From Branchiostoma floridae (lineage: Eukaryota; Chordata; Leptocardii; Amphioxiformes; Branchiostomatidae): a stretch of 64,000 bases of DNA. Shown here in pieces: positions 1 through 13,100 of this stretch. The notes under the pieces are model-generated. The model did no database searches. It was given only the letters and a program-made list of their open reading frames with translations, and was not told where the DNA came from. The stretch's first letter is position 1, and each line of letters begins with the position of its first letter. The stretch is taken from positions 28,024,329-28,088,328 of the forward strand of contig NC_049982.1 of the NCBI RefSeq assembly GCF_000003815.2, in the 5' to 3' direction. Position numbers and translations under genes: made by a program.

Positions 1-775
1 GGTAGGGGGATCGACTCACGCACATTATGTATTTTCATGTATGTATATACTTATTTAATTATTTACTTATTATAGTCCTGTGTAATGTATTATTTTCAAT
101 ATTTGGTCACGCTAAAGTAAGTTGAGCAGAACTTGAGTCCGCCTTCACTTTGTCTTCGTACTTTTAGTTGTATAATTTTATGTATTTTTCAATAATAAAA
201 GACGTAAACAATAGTATAAGTCTTACTATAATACACTCTAGTATTACACTGTCTAACAATTGATTGTGCAACAAATCCTTTCACATGATGCATAGACGTT
301 CATTGACCGGTTACAAGGGGAAAATTGGAATGTTTTTTTTGGGGGGGGGTCGTCTCCTGATGACATCAAGTAAGTTTCTATCAAGGTCATCGCCCACTTT
401 ATCTGAAAGATTTAGATGTATAGACGAAATTCAAAACCACTACTAAAATACGCTTGGTTTGAGTCCACTGCATTTAAAAGAACGCGTGGAACTAATGGTA
501 CCTGCAACTCCGTTATTGGCTAATTGCCTGTGGTGCTCGGTGACCTCCTAGTAGTCATACGGCCATCTGATTTGTCTTCGCTGAAAATCGCCAAAATCTA
601 CTGAATGTCATATAGTCTACATGTACACGTCGACGATCCTAGTCGTTGAGAGCGTCGCTTTTTTTAATTGAGTGACACGAGTTCGGGATTTAACAGCTAA
701 CCATTAGCTATATTACTTACACAATGGTATACGTATACAATATACAACTGTAATCAGGATTTTGTTTTTTTTTAG
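1..775. other. Non-coding stretch, probably the last intron of the gene ending at 954
   Basis: AT-rich sequence with no open frame that looks like protein. It ends in a T-run and a TTTAG splice acceptor at 771-775 that leads into the membrane-protein exon at 776. I see no other exon in it. Confidence 0.5.
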
Positions 776-954
776 GGACATCAATCATAGTGGTCGGAGT
801 GGTGCTGGTGATTATATTGTTCGTGGTTGTTGTGATCTGGATCTGTGTTCGGCGATCAAGACGGAGTCATCAACACAGCCATAACCTGATCTCAGAAGAG
901 AACATCTCACTGACGTCGACGAACGACGATGACAATGAAGATGAAACTGCATGA
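776..954 (+). CDS. Terminal exon of a single-pass (type I-like) membrane protein, 3' end only
   Basis: After a polypyrimidine-AG acceptor the frame begins with two nucleotides completing a codon, then reads 58 residues to TGA at 952-954. The first ~24 residues are a strong hydrophobic segment (IIVVGVVLVIILFVVVVIWI), followed by a stop-transfer cluster (RRSRRSHQHSH) and an acidic tail (LISEEN, NDDDNEDE) ending in DETA. This is the layout of the transmembrane segment and short cytoplasmic tail of a cell-surface protein. The ectodomain exons lie to the left, outside the window, so the family cannot be named. No GPCR, kinase or tyrosine motif is visible in the tail. A distant AATAAA at 2107-2112 could end its transcript, but that is uncertain. 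Confidence 0.65.
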
Positions 955-1589
955 TGAAAATGAAGAGCTCAATGAAGAGCTTAACTTGAAAGTTCATCTG
1001 TGTTGGTAGAAGTCATTCTTGAAGTAGACTAAGTTGAACTGTTAAATCCAACACAAAATTTTGACTCACCCAAATGTTTGCCTGAACAGAACCAGTCTTT
1101 GTCAAGAAATGAACAATCGGCTGCTGCCGAGGCGTCACGTTATGCAGATAGAACACGTGACTCAGTGAGCAGGGGTCATAGGTTGCAGGAAACCTGTTCT
1201 TTGCTATATTACAGGGATTTGAAGGGTCAATGTACAGGGGAGATTCCCCTGGCTTTTTTGGAAAAACACAGCAAACAGAGAGAGAGAGAGAGAGAAACAC
1301 ACACACAATATCTTTATGATATTTTCATGAATATTTTTCATGAAGATACAAAAATGACTAGGATCGCCAGGTTTCGCAAGGGTCAGTCGGAAACTCGGAA
1401 AGGCAACACTTTTTTCTTAGGCATTATTTTAATGCATTTAGATTGAAGAGACACATTACGCATGCTGATATAGTGGCATTTCATTTATTATGATTATAAT
1501 ATAAAACCCAAAGTATCAGAACAATTAAAGAAAATCCCCTACTGCACCCTCTCTATCTGTTGCCACCACTGATGTTGTTATTGATGTTT

Positions 1590-2105
1590 GATGTCATGTC
1601 ATGTTGATTTGATCATATGGATGACATCCTCTAGGAATCCCAAAAAAGGTCCCCCCAAAAGTTCTCTTCTGTATGAAATATAGGTGGTCTTGAAGGTTGA
1701 ACAAATGATAAACTACACAAAGTATAGTATACCAAACTATAAATTCTGCATTTCTGTTCTTTCACACCTTCGGCTTCGTCTTGAACTTTGGAATTGACAT
1801 TGGCATTCTCTAGCATTAATATCCATTCTCCTTTTTTTCAGTCAACGGCCTAACATATGTAATCATTCTATAACTGATTTCTAAGATTTAAAGAATGGTC
1901 GAAAACTATTTCTGGACTTTGAAACTGATATTGACATTCTCTAACATTAATATCCATTCTAAGGTTTTTTTAACTGACAGCCTATATGCACTCATGCTAC
2001 AACTGCTTTCCACAATTTAAGGAATGGTCGAAAACATTTTTCTGAAACGGACAAAAATTGATGCGCGCGGATGTCATCCATATGGCAGAGCAACATGGCC
2101 TTGTA
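1590..2105. repeat. Dispersed repeat with inverted ends containing ATGGATGACATCC (copy 1)
   Basis: ATATGGATGACATCCTCT at about 1615 and GGATGTCATCCATAT at about 2073-2087 are inverted copies about 470 bp apart, and similarity continues a little outside them (GGCCATGTTG-like). The same arrangement recurs at 49610-50105, and one end recurs at about 41600-41690. This looks like a non-autonomous DNA-transposon family. Clear target-site duplications were not found. Confidence 0.5.
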
Positions 2106-2569
2106 AAATAAAGAAAGTGACTTGATTGACATTATATCTGTTGCAATTGTTAGATTACAATACATTGACTTACTGAGTAATAACGCTTCATTTCTTTTGC
2201 TGACAAAAACGTACGAAACGCAGATTTTTAAATTTCTTGCCTGCTTGAATAAAGATAAAGATCCACAAGCATGGGCAATTACTGCCTTGAATGCTCAATT
2301 ATATTAATTAATCAAATATTAATTAATGAAACATTTGTTGTACATCATCATGCAGTCTTGACATTCCTCACCAAATATTATTCATTAAACTTGTCAAATT
2401 TGTAATCATTTAAACGCATAATGGGACTACAGAGGAATCAAACTCCGAATACAGTTGGCAAAGCTAACTGTTCAATTATAGTTATGTCTTATTGTGTTAA
2501 TCTAAAAATGTATACCTACAAAATGATCGTTGTGTTGGTCGACATTGTAAATATTCCAAGTATTTGTCA

Positions 2570-2635
2570 ACGATCATTGTTTTGCGACCTGTACTTCACC
2601 CAGTGGGTTTATGTGTACAATAAAGGTCTTCATTC
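2570..2635 (+). repeat. LINE 3'-tail-like fragment
   Basis: The segment GCGACCTGTACTTCACCCAG, then a GTGTACAATAAAG-like stretch and CTTCATTCA, recurs nearly unchanged at 20290-20337. A conserved 3' end finishing in an AATAAAG-like motif and short tail repeats is typical of truncated LINE copies. No coding part is attached. Confidence 0.35.
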
Positions 2636-2819
2636 AGTCAGTGTAGTTAAAGTACAGTAGTAATCTTGATTACAATACAATGATATTGATAAACCATGCA
2701 CAAAATTGTTTATGATATTGTAATAGCTTCTAATCATCTGACTGGACACAGACACGTGGCGGGCCCTGTAAGAATAAAGACTTGTTTTTGGCGACGGCTC
2801 AAGGGCCGGGTAATAGTAT

Positions 2820-3365
2820 TAAATTGTGTGCAGGAATGTGTCCGTAGGAATGTGCTCCCGTAGGAGTTTGTGTTGTCAGGAATGTGTACCGACGGGACTG
2901 TGTCCGCAGGAATGCTCCCGGAATGTGTTTGTGGGAATGTGTCGGTAGGAATTTTTATGTAGGGATGTGTTAGCAGGTAGGTTTGTATCCGGGAATATCA
3001 TAGTAATGTCATAGTAATGTGTCCACAGGAATGTCCCCACAGAAATTAGCAGAGATGTGTGTCTGCAGAAATATCATAGAAATGTGTCCTCAGGAATGTG
3101 TGTCTACGGGAATAGCATAGGAATGTGTCCACAGCAGTGTCCTCGCAGAAATTCGTTTCTAGGAATGTGTTTGTAGGAAGGTGTGTCTGCAGGAATATCG
3201 AAGAAATGTGTCCGCGGGGATGCGTTATATTCTGTCTGATAGAGTATGCCCGCAGGTATGAGCATCTGCGGGAATGTACCAGCTAGAGTGAATTTCTCCA
3301 CATACAGGAATGTGTCAGCAGGAATTTGTCTACTGGAATGTGTCAGCAGTCCACTGGACCCATCT
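2820..3365. repeat. Minisatellite of GGAATGTGTCYGCA-type units
   Basis: Dozens of imperfect repeats of a roughly 17-22 bp unit built on GGAATGTGTCCGCA, with variants such as GGAATATCATAG. The unit length is irregular, so no consistent reading frame is maintained. The array lies directly downstream (gene sense) of the GPCR stop codon. Confidence 0.75.
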
Positions 3366-3435
3366 CTGTTTAAAAGGTTAAAATGTTACGCATGTCTGCC
3401 ACATTGGGTGATTGCAGAACGTCCTTCTCCAGCCC

Positions 3436-4789
3436 CTACTTCTTCCTTCCAACGACGACCCCAGCAGGTTTCTTGCCTCCTCCACCTGGCTTCTTTCCGC
3501 CCGCAGCGCCCGGTTTCTTCCCTCCGGCGGCGCCAGGACCACCGACTTTCTTGCCTCCAGGGCCGCCGGCCTTTTTCTTCCCTCCCGGAGCACCCGGACC
3601 ACCGGGCTTCTTTCCACCAGCGGCGCCCGGTTTCTTGCCTCCGGGACCGCCTGCTTTCTTCCCACCAGCGCCAGGGCCGCCGGCCTTCTTCCCAACTACA
3701 GGCCCGCCAGCCTTTTTCCCTCCTACGGGGCCGCCGGCTTTCTTCCCGGCCACACCGCCCTTCCCACCGGGAGGAACCGGCCCGGGCGGCTTCTTCTTCC
3801 CCTTGGCCTTGATAGCCAACACGGTGTACAGAACGGGGTTGAGAGCCGAGTTGATCGGCAGGATGATGACCGCGGTGAAAGCGAACACCTCGCCGGGGAG
3901 GGCTACCCCAGTCAGCGCCATGATGCCCATGAGAGTGACCGGGAACCAACAAAAGAAGTCGGTCAGCACGATCATGGTCATCCGGGTGGTCATGGTCTGG
4001 GTCTGGCCAGCCTTCTGCTTTCCCGCGGCCTCTCCGGACGCCTTGCCGGCGCTGCGGACGGAGATGAACATGGCGATGTAGCTTACCATGATCAGCAGGA
4101 AAGCGATGAAGTTGAAGACCATAAAGATGGCCACGGAGTACTCGAACCCAGGAGGGCGCTCAGCGGTGATGTGTAAGGGGAGACACACCCCGGAACGAGC
4201 GTAAAACTCGTCATGGAAATACGGCACCTCCATGAGGGGGAAAACCCCCAGAAAGGCCACGATTCCCCAAATCGCGACCATCGTGAGCGAAGCCTGCTTT
4301 GCGTTGATCTTCCACTCCGTCTTGAACGGAAACACGACGGAGATGAAGCGGTCAACCGTGATGAGGACGAGAGAACACACCGACACCTCGCTCGACACCA
4401 CGAAGATGAAGCCAGAAAGCTCGCACAGCCAACTTGTGCGCCACTTCTCATCGTTCCAGATGTACACGTTGCGGTAGAACTCGTCAACAGACGCTATGAT
4501 CATCTGATACACCCCCATCATGAAATCGGCGATCCCGAGATTCAGAACGAGGATGTTTTGGACTCGGCTCTTGCCGAGAGACTGATCTCGGTCGGCGATG
4601 ATCCGACGAATGATGACGTAACCGTTGCCAAGGATGGCGAAGCTTGCGAAGGTCCACATGACCACGCGCAGGCCCTGGCGGGCGATCAGGTCCTCGCAGG
4701 AGGAGAGCTCGTTGGGCTGAGGACTGAACGTGTCGAGTTGTTTGGTCTGGGTGAGAGCCACGCAGACGAATACGTATTTGTCGGTGTGC
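3436..4789 (-). CDS. GPCR exon 19: hinge, seven-transmembrane domain and repetitive C-tail
   Basis: A single 1354-nt exon. The hinge has Cys residues and SSCEDLIARQG, close to the relaxin-receptor hinge. TM1 has GNGYVII; TM2 has LVLNLGIADFMMGVYQ; TM3 ends in TVDRF (DRF in place of DRY); a conserved Cys precedes TM3 and another lies in the second extracellular loop; TM6 has FFCWFP; TM7 has LPINSALNPVLYT. After VLAIKAKGKK a roughly 120-residue tail is composed almost wholly of Gly, Lys, Pro, Ala and Val in units such as GGKKAGGP, ending VVVGRKK and a stop. The GC-rich triplet-like tail makes every other frame look open; those frames are artefacts. Confidence 0.92.
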
Positions 4790-7700
4790 CTGCAATGAAT
4801 GGAAGATGGATGATACGCCTGACTAAAACAGCGCTCCTAGCGTCCGGCCTTACAGTCGCCACCACTCTCAGGGAGGGGGTCATTAACCCCAGCCAGCGAG
4901 AGACTGTGTAAACACAGGCTGGGCTATAACTGATATAAGATATGCAAAATGTTAATGTTTCAATGTTCATCTCTTACTTGTTATGTCACATGTTCCAATA
5001 GTCCAATGCATTGGAACCGAGCAGGTTCATGCAATTTTCTTATTGATTATGCAAATCAGATTATGATTCGCATATTCACCATCTGCTTATGTTGCTTGTT
5101 GTTTGTTTTCTCTTGTGTTCAAGAGTATAATAAAACCTATTGTTCCTGGAGTCTAACTACAATTAAATCAAATACAAAGAACACCAAAGCACATCCTGGC
5201 TTCATGCAATTGATTGCTCTATCCCGGTCATCCAGAACTGAACCCAATCCGAGCACAACTTGGATAGAGCACTTCTTGGATAAAACACTTTAATATAACG
5301 TTCTTGGCAAATTTGATTTTTTTTTTCAACCTTTATTTAACTTTGGTACATCTTCGGCCTAAGCCGTTTTTCAAGATTTCAAGGGTGGGGGAGGTCAGAG
5401 GCCTAAATAGCTTCGAAATACAATGTAGTACACAAAAGATACAATTCAACATTTCATAGCCACTTTCGTATTCAATATAATATCAGTCTATCTCATAGTC
5501 CATTATAATAATAAAAGTTTTACTTACAGCTCACTGAGCTCCGTCAGACCGTCAAACATTCCAGGACCAAATTCTGTGATTTGGTTATCTTGAAGACGTC
5601 TGCAAATCAGATATTGAAAATGTTAATTTTAATACGTCGATGAAGGGTAGACATCGAGGTAATAATATAAGATACGCCAATCAGGTAGCAAGAAACGTCT
5701 GACGGTTTCTAAAATCAATTTTATCCAGTTGCTTGAGTAATTGCTATTTGGCGTACATTTTGATGCTTGTGCTAGTGTTTGAATGGTAATGATATAAATG
5801 CTCGTGATAGTGTTTAAGAATTCGAAGTACCTGTCATATCAATGGGACTAAATATAAAGTTTATTGTTTAATGATATCTAACATATTGTCCTCCATTAGA
5901 ACGTTTGGAAAATTTCTAAATGTGTTTAAAACGATTTAAACGTTTCAAAACGATTTTAACATAATTTTTCATGTTAAAACAAGTTTTTGACTATATGTAT
6001 AATATCTTTACGCAAATATGTGCAGAATCACATATTTGAGATATCCTCCAAATTTGCTCTAGACTGACCCAGTCTGGTAGAAGACAACATAGCATATTAG
6101 GATTGTGCAAGATGTAATGCACCTTTCTCACGTGGCGGCCATGAAATATTGAAGACGGGGTCAATGTGGCAAACAGACAAAACTTATTTCTAAAATTAGC
6201 TCACGTTTAGTTTTCCCCCAAACCACACAGATTTTCACAATAAAAGATCAAGTAGTAAATATTATAAGTCGTGTTTTGCACCGAAAGATGTAGCAATTTA
6301 GGGTAGCGTAGACTGATCCCATAGTCCCTTAAGAGATGCAAAATAAAAATATAATAATGCAAATATTTAACGCACATGCAGCCATTCTCTTATCGGTCGA
6401 TTTTTTAAATTTCCATTCTATGATTGGCTGAACTGCTAATTATGATGGACAGTCTTTTGTTTGCCTCATTGAACTCGTTTTAGATCTATCATTGCCGCCT
6501 TGTGACAAAGGTGTATATTGCTACGTTGAACATGTCACGTGCCATAGCTAGACCGGTGGTCATTCCCACTTCAGATAGTCGGCGGACTTCTTAAAAGCTT
6601 GGTGGTCCTAACAAGGTGTTTACTTTGCGTACTGAAAAATCTTAATAAAATCTGAATAATGGCTATAACGATAATTCATCTTTAACTACGGAATAACCTA
6701 TATCCGTTGTTGACATAAATTCCGTGGACAGTGGTTTTGAATTGAAATGTTTTTAAAAATATGCTTCAAAAAAATTAAGCTTGAAACCATCTTCCGTCGC
6801 CATGATACTAGTATTATCCCTACACCCTGATTTCAGAACTACCGATAAACGTTACCCTGCGGATAAAGGTTAACTAGACTTACAAGTTGACCAGGTTTGA
6901 AGTTGCGGTTGGATCGGATGGATCCGGTGCGAGCATGAAGGCACCGTTGTCCACACTGAAGATCTTATTTCCACTGAGGTCCCTACAGAAACAAACCAAT
7001 TATGCAGCAATACAGTTTCAGAAAGTTCTTTATGCAGAACCACATGATGCTACATTTGCCTATGTTTTGGTTACCGTCTGTATGTTGCTCCCTCTAGGGT
7101 AATACCTCACAGGGCACTACCTCACAGTGCAGCTAGGGGGCGCTGCTGATGTGTTACAGATGCGGTCACAAACGTAAAGTACTGCCACATTTACACGACA
7201 CTTACAAAGATTAATAAAAATTGTAGAGACGGAATTCATTTCTCTGCTTTGACAAGGAGTGCAAAAAAAATTTGAAACGAAATACATTTCGTATCAGAAT
7301 GGTTAAAACGATTCTTATGTAACGAATATAGCGGCTGTACTGATGTCAGCATTTCAACTGTATTATTGATGTTGGTAATTCGTAGAATGTTAACAGGGCT
7401 CGAAATATTTCTCCTTTTTTTTGCATAACTGCATTGGTGCAGGTAACATTGAAAATTACCTGCACCAGACAAATTTTACCTCCACCACTTTGAATTTAGG
7501 AAGTATGAATCATACTAAAATTGTTCACGAATCCATTGCTATCTTTTTCTTCTATACATTATAGGTGGTAACAGCCAATGCAGCTAAGAAAAATCAATAC
7601 ACACCTACATAATAGGACATCTATGTATGAAACACAAAACATGGACCATTGCAGGTTATGTGCAGGTAGCTAGACACCAGAAATACCTGCACAGCTCCAA

Positions 7701-10130
7701 TTGTACCTGCATATACAGGTGGTATTTTGAGCCCTGGTTAAGAATGCATATTTAAGTTTTGGGTACTCACAGAAACTCCAGCCTTCGGAGGTACTTGAAA
7801 GGTTGTCCCTCGATAGTTGTAATCTCATTGGCGCTAAGATCGCTGCAAAATATCATGCAAATGATTATATTACTTATAACTACAGCGTATACATTGTACA
7901 AACCATTAAATGTGACAGAATAAATCAAGCATATAAAACCACCGTTGCAAATTTTCTTTTCAAGCAGGACGTTGACATCTTTCAGTGTTGACTGTTGAAT
8001 GAATCATTTTAATGTTTAAAATGTTACAATTCATGTAAGTTGCTATTGCTTTCCATTTAAAGACCACTATTGCATGCTCCTAATTCATTTTAATTTTAAC
8101 ACATGTTTTGAATGAAATTGATTTTCTAATATTAGCTGATAAAAATAACGGACATAGATTTTAGATTGTTATTGCAAGAAATATAGTAACAGTCCTTTCT
8201 ATTGTATCTTATCATATTATGTAATCTTTGCATTTCAGATTTCTTTGGATCTATTGAGATTTTCTCAAAATATTAAACCATAACTTTATCGTACATGGTG
8301 TATAGGTTAAAATGGTAACTCACAGGTAATACAGGTTGGCTAGCGCTTCCAGTGTGCTGTTGCCGATGTAGTGCAAACTTACGTTCCTCAAAATACTGCA
8401 AACAAACAAAAAAACAAGGCACAAATCACACATACTGCAAGTGTTCAGTTTATACACATTTATATGTTACATCTGAATAATTTTCGAGTTTTAGCATTCT
8501 TTTTCAATCTGTAGCCTTGTGATATTTTCTCAGCTTTGAATGCTTGCTCTCAGAACGGCAGCCGTGGTACCAGACAAAAACACTGTCTGTTAATTTTTCC
8601 TGCAGGTACGTAACTATTTTCTAATAGGCAATACAATGCAATGCAATATTTAGGCATGCCTTAAAAACATGCGTAAAGGGGCATCCCATGAAGGAATGCT
8701 TTACTCATTTCACTGTAAACATAATTAAGAACTTGGTAGTGAATTTATACTTACAGTTCACCCATCAACTTGAAGTTTGTCAGGTCGAGCAGAGTTTCGT
8801 TCTGGAGTGCCGTTCCGTTAACGTCCGTCTTAATCGCCCGTTCGATCTCCAACAGTACAGCGTTGCTTGCATCACTGTAACAACACAGCATTGGTCAATA
8901 CACGTGATCAGATTAACTAGACAACCAATCAACTGTCCGGGGTGAATATCAGGGATCTCCGACTTTTGGGCGTTAGTTGCATAGCTTCATCAACACGTCA
9001 TTGGTCAATACAATTTAATTAGTTAGACAACCAATCAACTGTCTGTACGTTGTGAATATCAAGGATCTCTAACAGTATGGCGTTAGCTGCGCATGCATCA
9101 CTGTAACAACACGCCACTGGTCAAAACATTTAACAAACTAAGTTAACAAATAAAACAACCAATCAACTGTCTGTGATAACTATAGGAACTCTCCAACAGT
9201 CGGGTGTCACGGTAACAACACATCATTGGTCAATACATTTATCAAATTAACTAGACAACCAATCAGCTGGCTGGGATAACTATAGGGAATCTCCAACAGT
9301 CGAGTGTCACTGTAACAACACGTCATTGGTCAATTCACTTATCAAATTAACTAGACAATCAATTGCAGTGAACTGTCTGTGATAACTATGAGGAATGCCC
9401 AACAGTCCGGCGTCACTGAAACAGAATATCATTGGTTAATACACTTATCAAATTAACTAGACAACCTATAAACTGTCTGGGATGCCCATGAGGAATTTTC
9501 AAGTCGGGCGTCACTGAAACATCGCATCATTGGTCAACACATAAGTCAAATTAACTAGACAACCAGTCTACTGTCTAGGATAACTATGAGGCGTCACTGA
9601 AACATCACGTCATTGGTTAACACATAAAAGTATGTCAAATTGATTAAACAACCAATCAACTGCCTGTGGTTAATATATCTAGGGTCTCCAACAGTCGGGC
9701 CTTAGCTGCATCACAGTAACAACACATCACTGGTCAACACACTTGTAATTGAATTAACTAGATGTGTTGAAGCGAAAATAAAGGAAGATTTTACCTAGTA
9801 CCAAGCACTGAGTTCAACACTCACAGTTTTCGAAGTTGTTTGGTCAGTTTATCCAGGGTTACGTCAAACCTGTTGTTTGGACATAAGAAAGACAGTCCCT
9901 CGCATTTGCAGCCTTTGGGGCACTCGATACCTGTAGGATACAACATACTTGTAAAATAACACTATTGGGTTGATGTATATGAAGAAAACATTCCAATTTT
10001 CCCTCGACTTTATCGAAAGTAAAAATGTGTTATCCTAAAAGCTGCACTGCTTGAAACCTAATTGATTTGAAGTCTCTGCCCAAGTACCAAATATCAAGAC
10101 TACTTACTGAGGTATTCTTGATCTATCATG

Positions 10131-10189
<59 letters not shown>

Positions 10190-13100
10190 ACACGCGCACA
10201 CACATACACACACACACACACACACATACACACACGCACACACACATACACACACACACACACACTCACGAACGCACACACGAACACACACACGCACACA
10301 AACATTGCATGTAAAGCTTTGAGTTTCTAGGTAACAAACTCTTGCATGTTGCACCCGGAAACTTGACATTTTTAGCGATTTACGGGACATGTCGAACAGG
10401 ACACACTGCCTGTCCGGGCCATCGGCACACCCACAAATTTCCGGAAACGAACCACATTTGTGCTCGGTACGTGTCCAAGGCCTGTGCATTTCCGTACACA
10501 CACACAGGCATATGCAACAACACTATCCAAAATCATATAACCTTGTGGCAAAGGTAACAATCAGTAATGTTGGCAAAGCTTAAGTCTTACCGCAGTTGAA
10601 CTCATCGTCTCCATTTGGGCACTGCCTGATGCCATCACAGCGGTTCTCCATGGGTGTGCAGCTGCCGAAACTGTTGCAACGGTGGGCGCCAGGGCACTCG
10701 TAACCCTCTGTAATAGTAAAAGCAACGAATTTATAACTATCAATGCAAGGCATGCTTTTTTTGTGTGTTTCTGTGTGTGTCTCTCTGTGTGTATGTGTCT
10801 CTGTGGTGTGTATACATGTGTGTGCGTGTGTGTGTGTGTGTGTGATACCATGTTTATGTATGCACGTGATTGTGTGTATGTATGTGTGCGCAGATGCCTG
10901 TGTGATATGTGTGTCTGTGTGTGTAATTGGAAGTGTGTATGTGTATGTGTATGTGTATGAATATGTGTATGTGTGTGCGCGCGCCTGCATGTGAGTGCTT
11001 TTGTGTGTGGATGTGTGTAGGGGCTTCAATCTTTAATGTATCCCTATGTTTATTTCCTTTTCATTTATTTGATTAATTAATCAATTCATCCGTCCATACC
11101 CTTCCATCCATTTATACATTGAAACATTATTTTTTTTATTTCCCTAGTCCCTTCCTTTCTTTTACCAATCAACAAGTTTTTCGTTGATTCCTTACTACTG
11201 TGCTTTCATCCTTCGTTTTACAATGATTCATTCATTTTATCATTCATTTTCTTGTTTCGCTCATCCATCTATCCACCCATCATTCCACGCATTCATCCTT
11301 TTATTCATTTGTCAATCCATCCAGTCATCAATCTATGCATTCATCCTTTTATCAATTTGTCAATCAATCCATCCATCAATTCATGTATTCATCCTTTTAT
11401 TCATTCATCCATCCATCCATTCATTCATCCATCCATTCAATTCCTTCCTTCCTTCCTTCAATCATTCATTCATCCATCTATTCATCTATCCATTCATTCA
11501 ATGCCTTCCTTCCTTCCTTCAATCATTCATTCATTCATTCATCCATTCATCTATCCATTCAATTCGTTAATTCACTCGTCCATTATCCATCCATCCATTC
11601 ATTCGTTCGTTCATTCATTCAGTCATCCATCCATCCATCCGTACCACAGTTCTCCTCGTCCTCCCCAGTGGAACAGTCCATCTTCCCGTCACACCTCATG
11701 TGCTGCGGGATGCAGTATCCCAGGTTGCATTGCAGGTGGTTTATCGGACACACAAACTCTTTCGCTGTCCCACAAAAGAATAAACAAAAAAAATCATAAA
11801 TAATACATCATACGTCCGTAAAATAGTTTTTTATGACTTTCTTAATGCCGCAGCGTATGCTTTAGGCCATACATATTCGAAATACCAATGCTATGAATGT
11901 TCTATTTCCTTTAAAAGAAATCTCAGTTTGTACTTGTACTGTACATCTATACCACCATATATTTTTCGCTGTCTACTGTTATTCAAACTGCAAAAAAGTG
12001 TAGTAGTCTGCATTTATTCAATGATTTCATTTGTTAGGATTCTCCACAGTGAAGGGTATGGCGGAACAGGTGTCAAAAGACACCTTTTCGAAGCCGCCAT
12101 ACCTTAAACATAACAATGATACATCAAATCATAATATACATAAAATACAAGAACAGATATTATAATCAATGTAATGTTCAAATCAAGATAAATCAACTTA
12201 AATTAAGAACACACATACATTATTGAGTCCAAATCTATGAAATATTTGATTGCTACCTTCACATAGAGTTGCTGTACGGGTCAACGAAGACACCCGTAAT
12301 GAAACCAGCACTATATTCGCGCACGCACAACTTGGAACAATCTGTACCATGCTATACTATCATGCTCACTTCCTGGGAGCTTAGCCAAAAAAAACACGTC
12401 TACATGTTACTCACAGCATGGCCTAAGATGGGTAAGATCCCAACACCCTATCATGACCCCCCTCGTTGTCCTGGTTGCACATAAAATCGCTAAATTCGCG
12501 CAGATGCAACTTGGAACAATATGCACACTATCATGCTCACTTCCTGGGAGCGTAGCCAAAAAAACACGTCCACATGTTACTCACAGCATGGCCTGAGATG
12601 GGTAAGATCCCGGCACCCCATCATGACGCCCTCGTTGTCCTGCTCGTAGATACACGTGCTGTTCGGGCTCGAACACACCCCGTTCTTGCAACGGATCTGT
12701 CCTTTCATCGGGCAGGTGAAAGTTGGGCTCTTGTAATCTATATGGGACAAAGTAAAATATACTAAAAAGAAGTTGTTGTTAATTTCTTGGTATACTTATG
12801 AAGGCTTTTCTTGCTTAGGTTCATTGTCAATAAAAATTAATCCCTAGGTTAACGTTGTCTAAATGCACATTGAATTAAAGGCTGAACGGCTTGGAAAGAC
12901 TTATGAGTCAATTTCATTTCCTGTCACCATTTTTGGACCTTTCTATCACCTTTGAGCTAACTTCATGTTAGTGTCCCCGACGTGCCTAGCATTCAAATGC
13001 CAACTGCAGAATTGCCGACACAAATGGCTACAAACAAACACACCGAGTGTTTACAACACCTCTGGTTTTATTGAGGCAATAGCGCTTAATATAAATCACT

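Larger units (their letters stand above)
955..3435. other. Intergenic region between the membrane-protein exon and the GPCR stop codon
   Basis: Contains the probable 3' UTR of the plus-strand gene, a short GA/CA microsatellite (about 1277-1310), a dispersed inverted-repeat element (about 1590-2105), a LINE-tail-like motif (2570-2635) and a minisatellite (2820-3365). No convincing exon is seen. No AATAAA lies close downstream of the GPCR stop on the minus strand, so its 3' UTR may run through the minisatellite. Confidence 0.5.

Noticed and set aside
2820-3365. Possible CRISPR-like array
   Set aside because: Repeats are directly adjacent, imperfect and without unique spacers, in a eukaryotic genome; it is a minisatellite.
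3378-4176. Plus-strand and other-frame proline- or arginine-rich open frames over the GPCR tail
   Set aside because: Antisense and out-of-frame shadows of the GC-rich Gly/Lys/Pro repeat and the 7TM exon. The minus-strand frame carries the conserved receptor motifs.
8846-9765. Possible array of tRNA genes or regulatory CCAAT boxes (repeated CCAAT/ATTGG)
   Set aside because: The CCAAT motifs are part of the tandem unit derived from the exon 14 boundary. No tRNA fold or B box was seen.
10067-11030. His/Thr-, Val/Cys- and Arg-rich frames
   Set aside because: Simple CA/GT microsatellite translations; the only real coding sequence here is the 117-nt LDLa exon at 10591-10707.
11184-11803. Ser/Ile/His/Phe-rich frames of more than 120 residues
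   Set aside because: Translation of a CATT/CATC tetranucleotide array.
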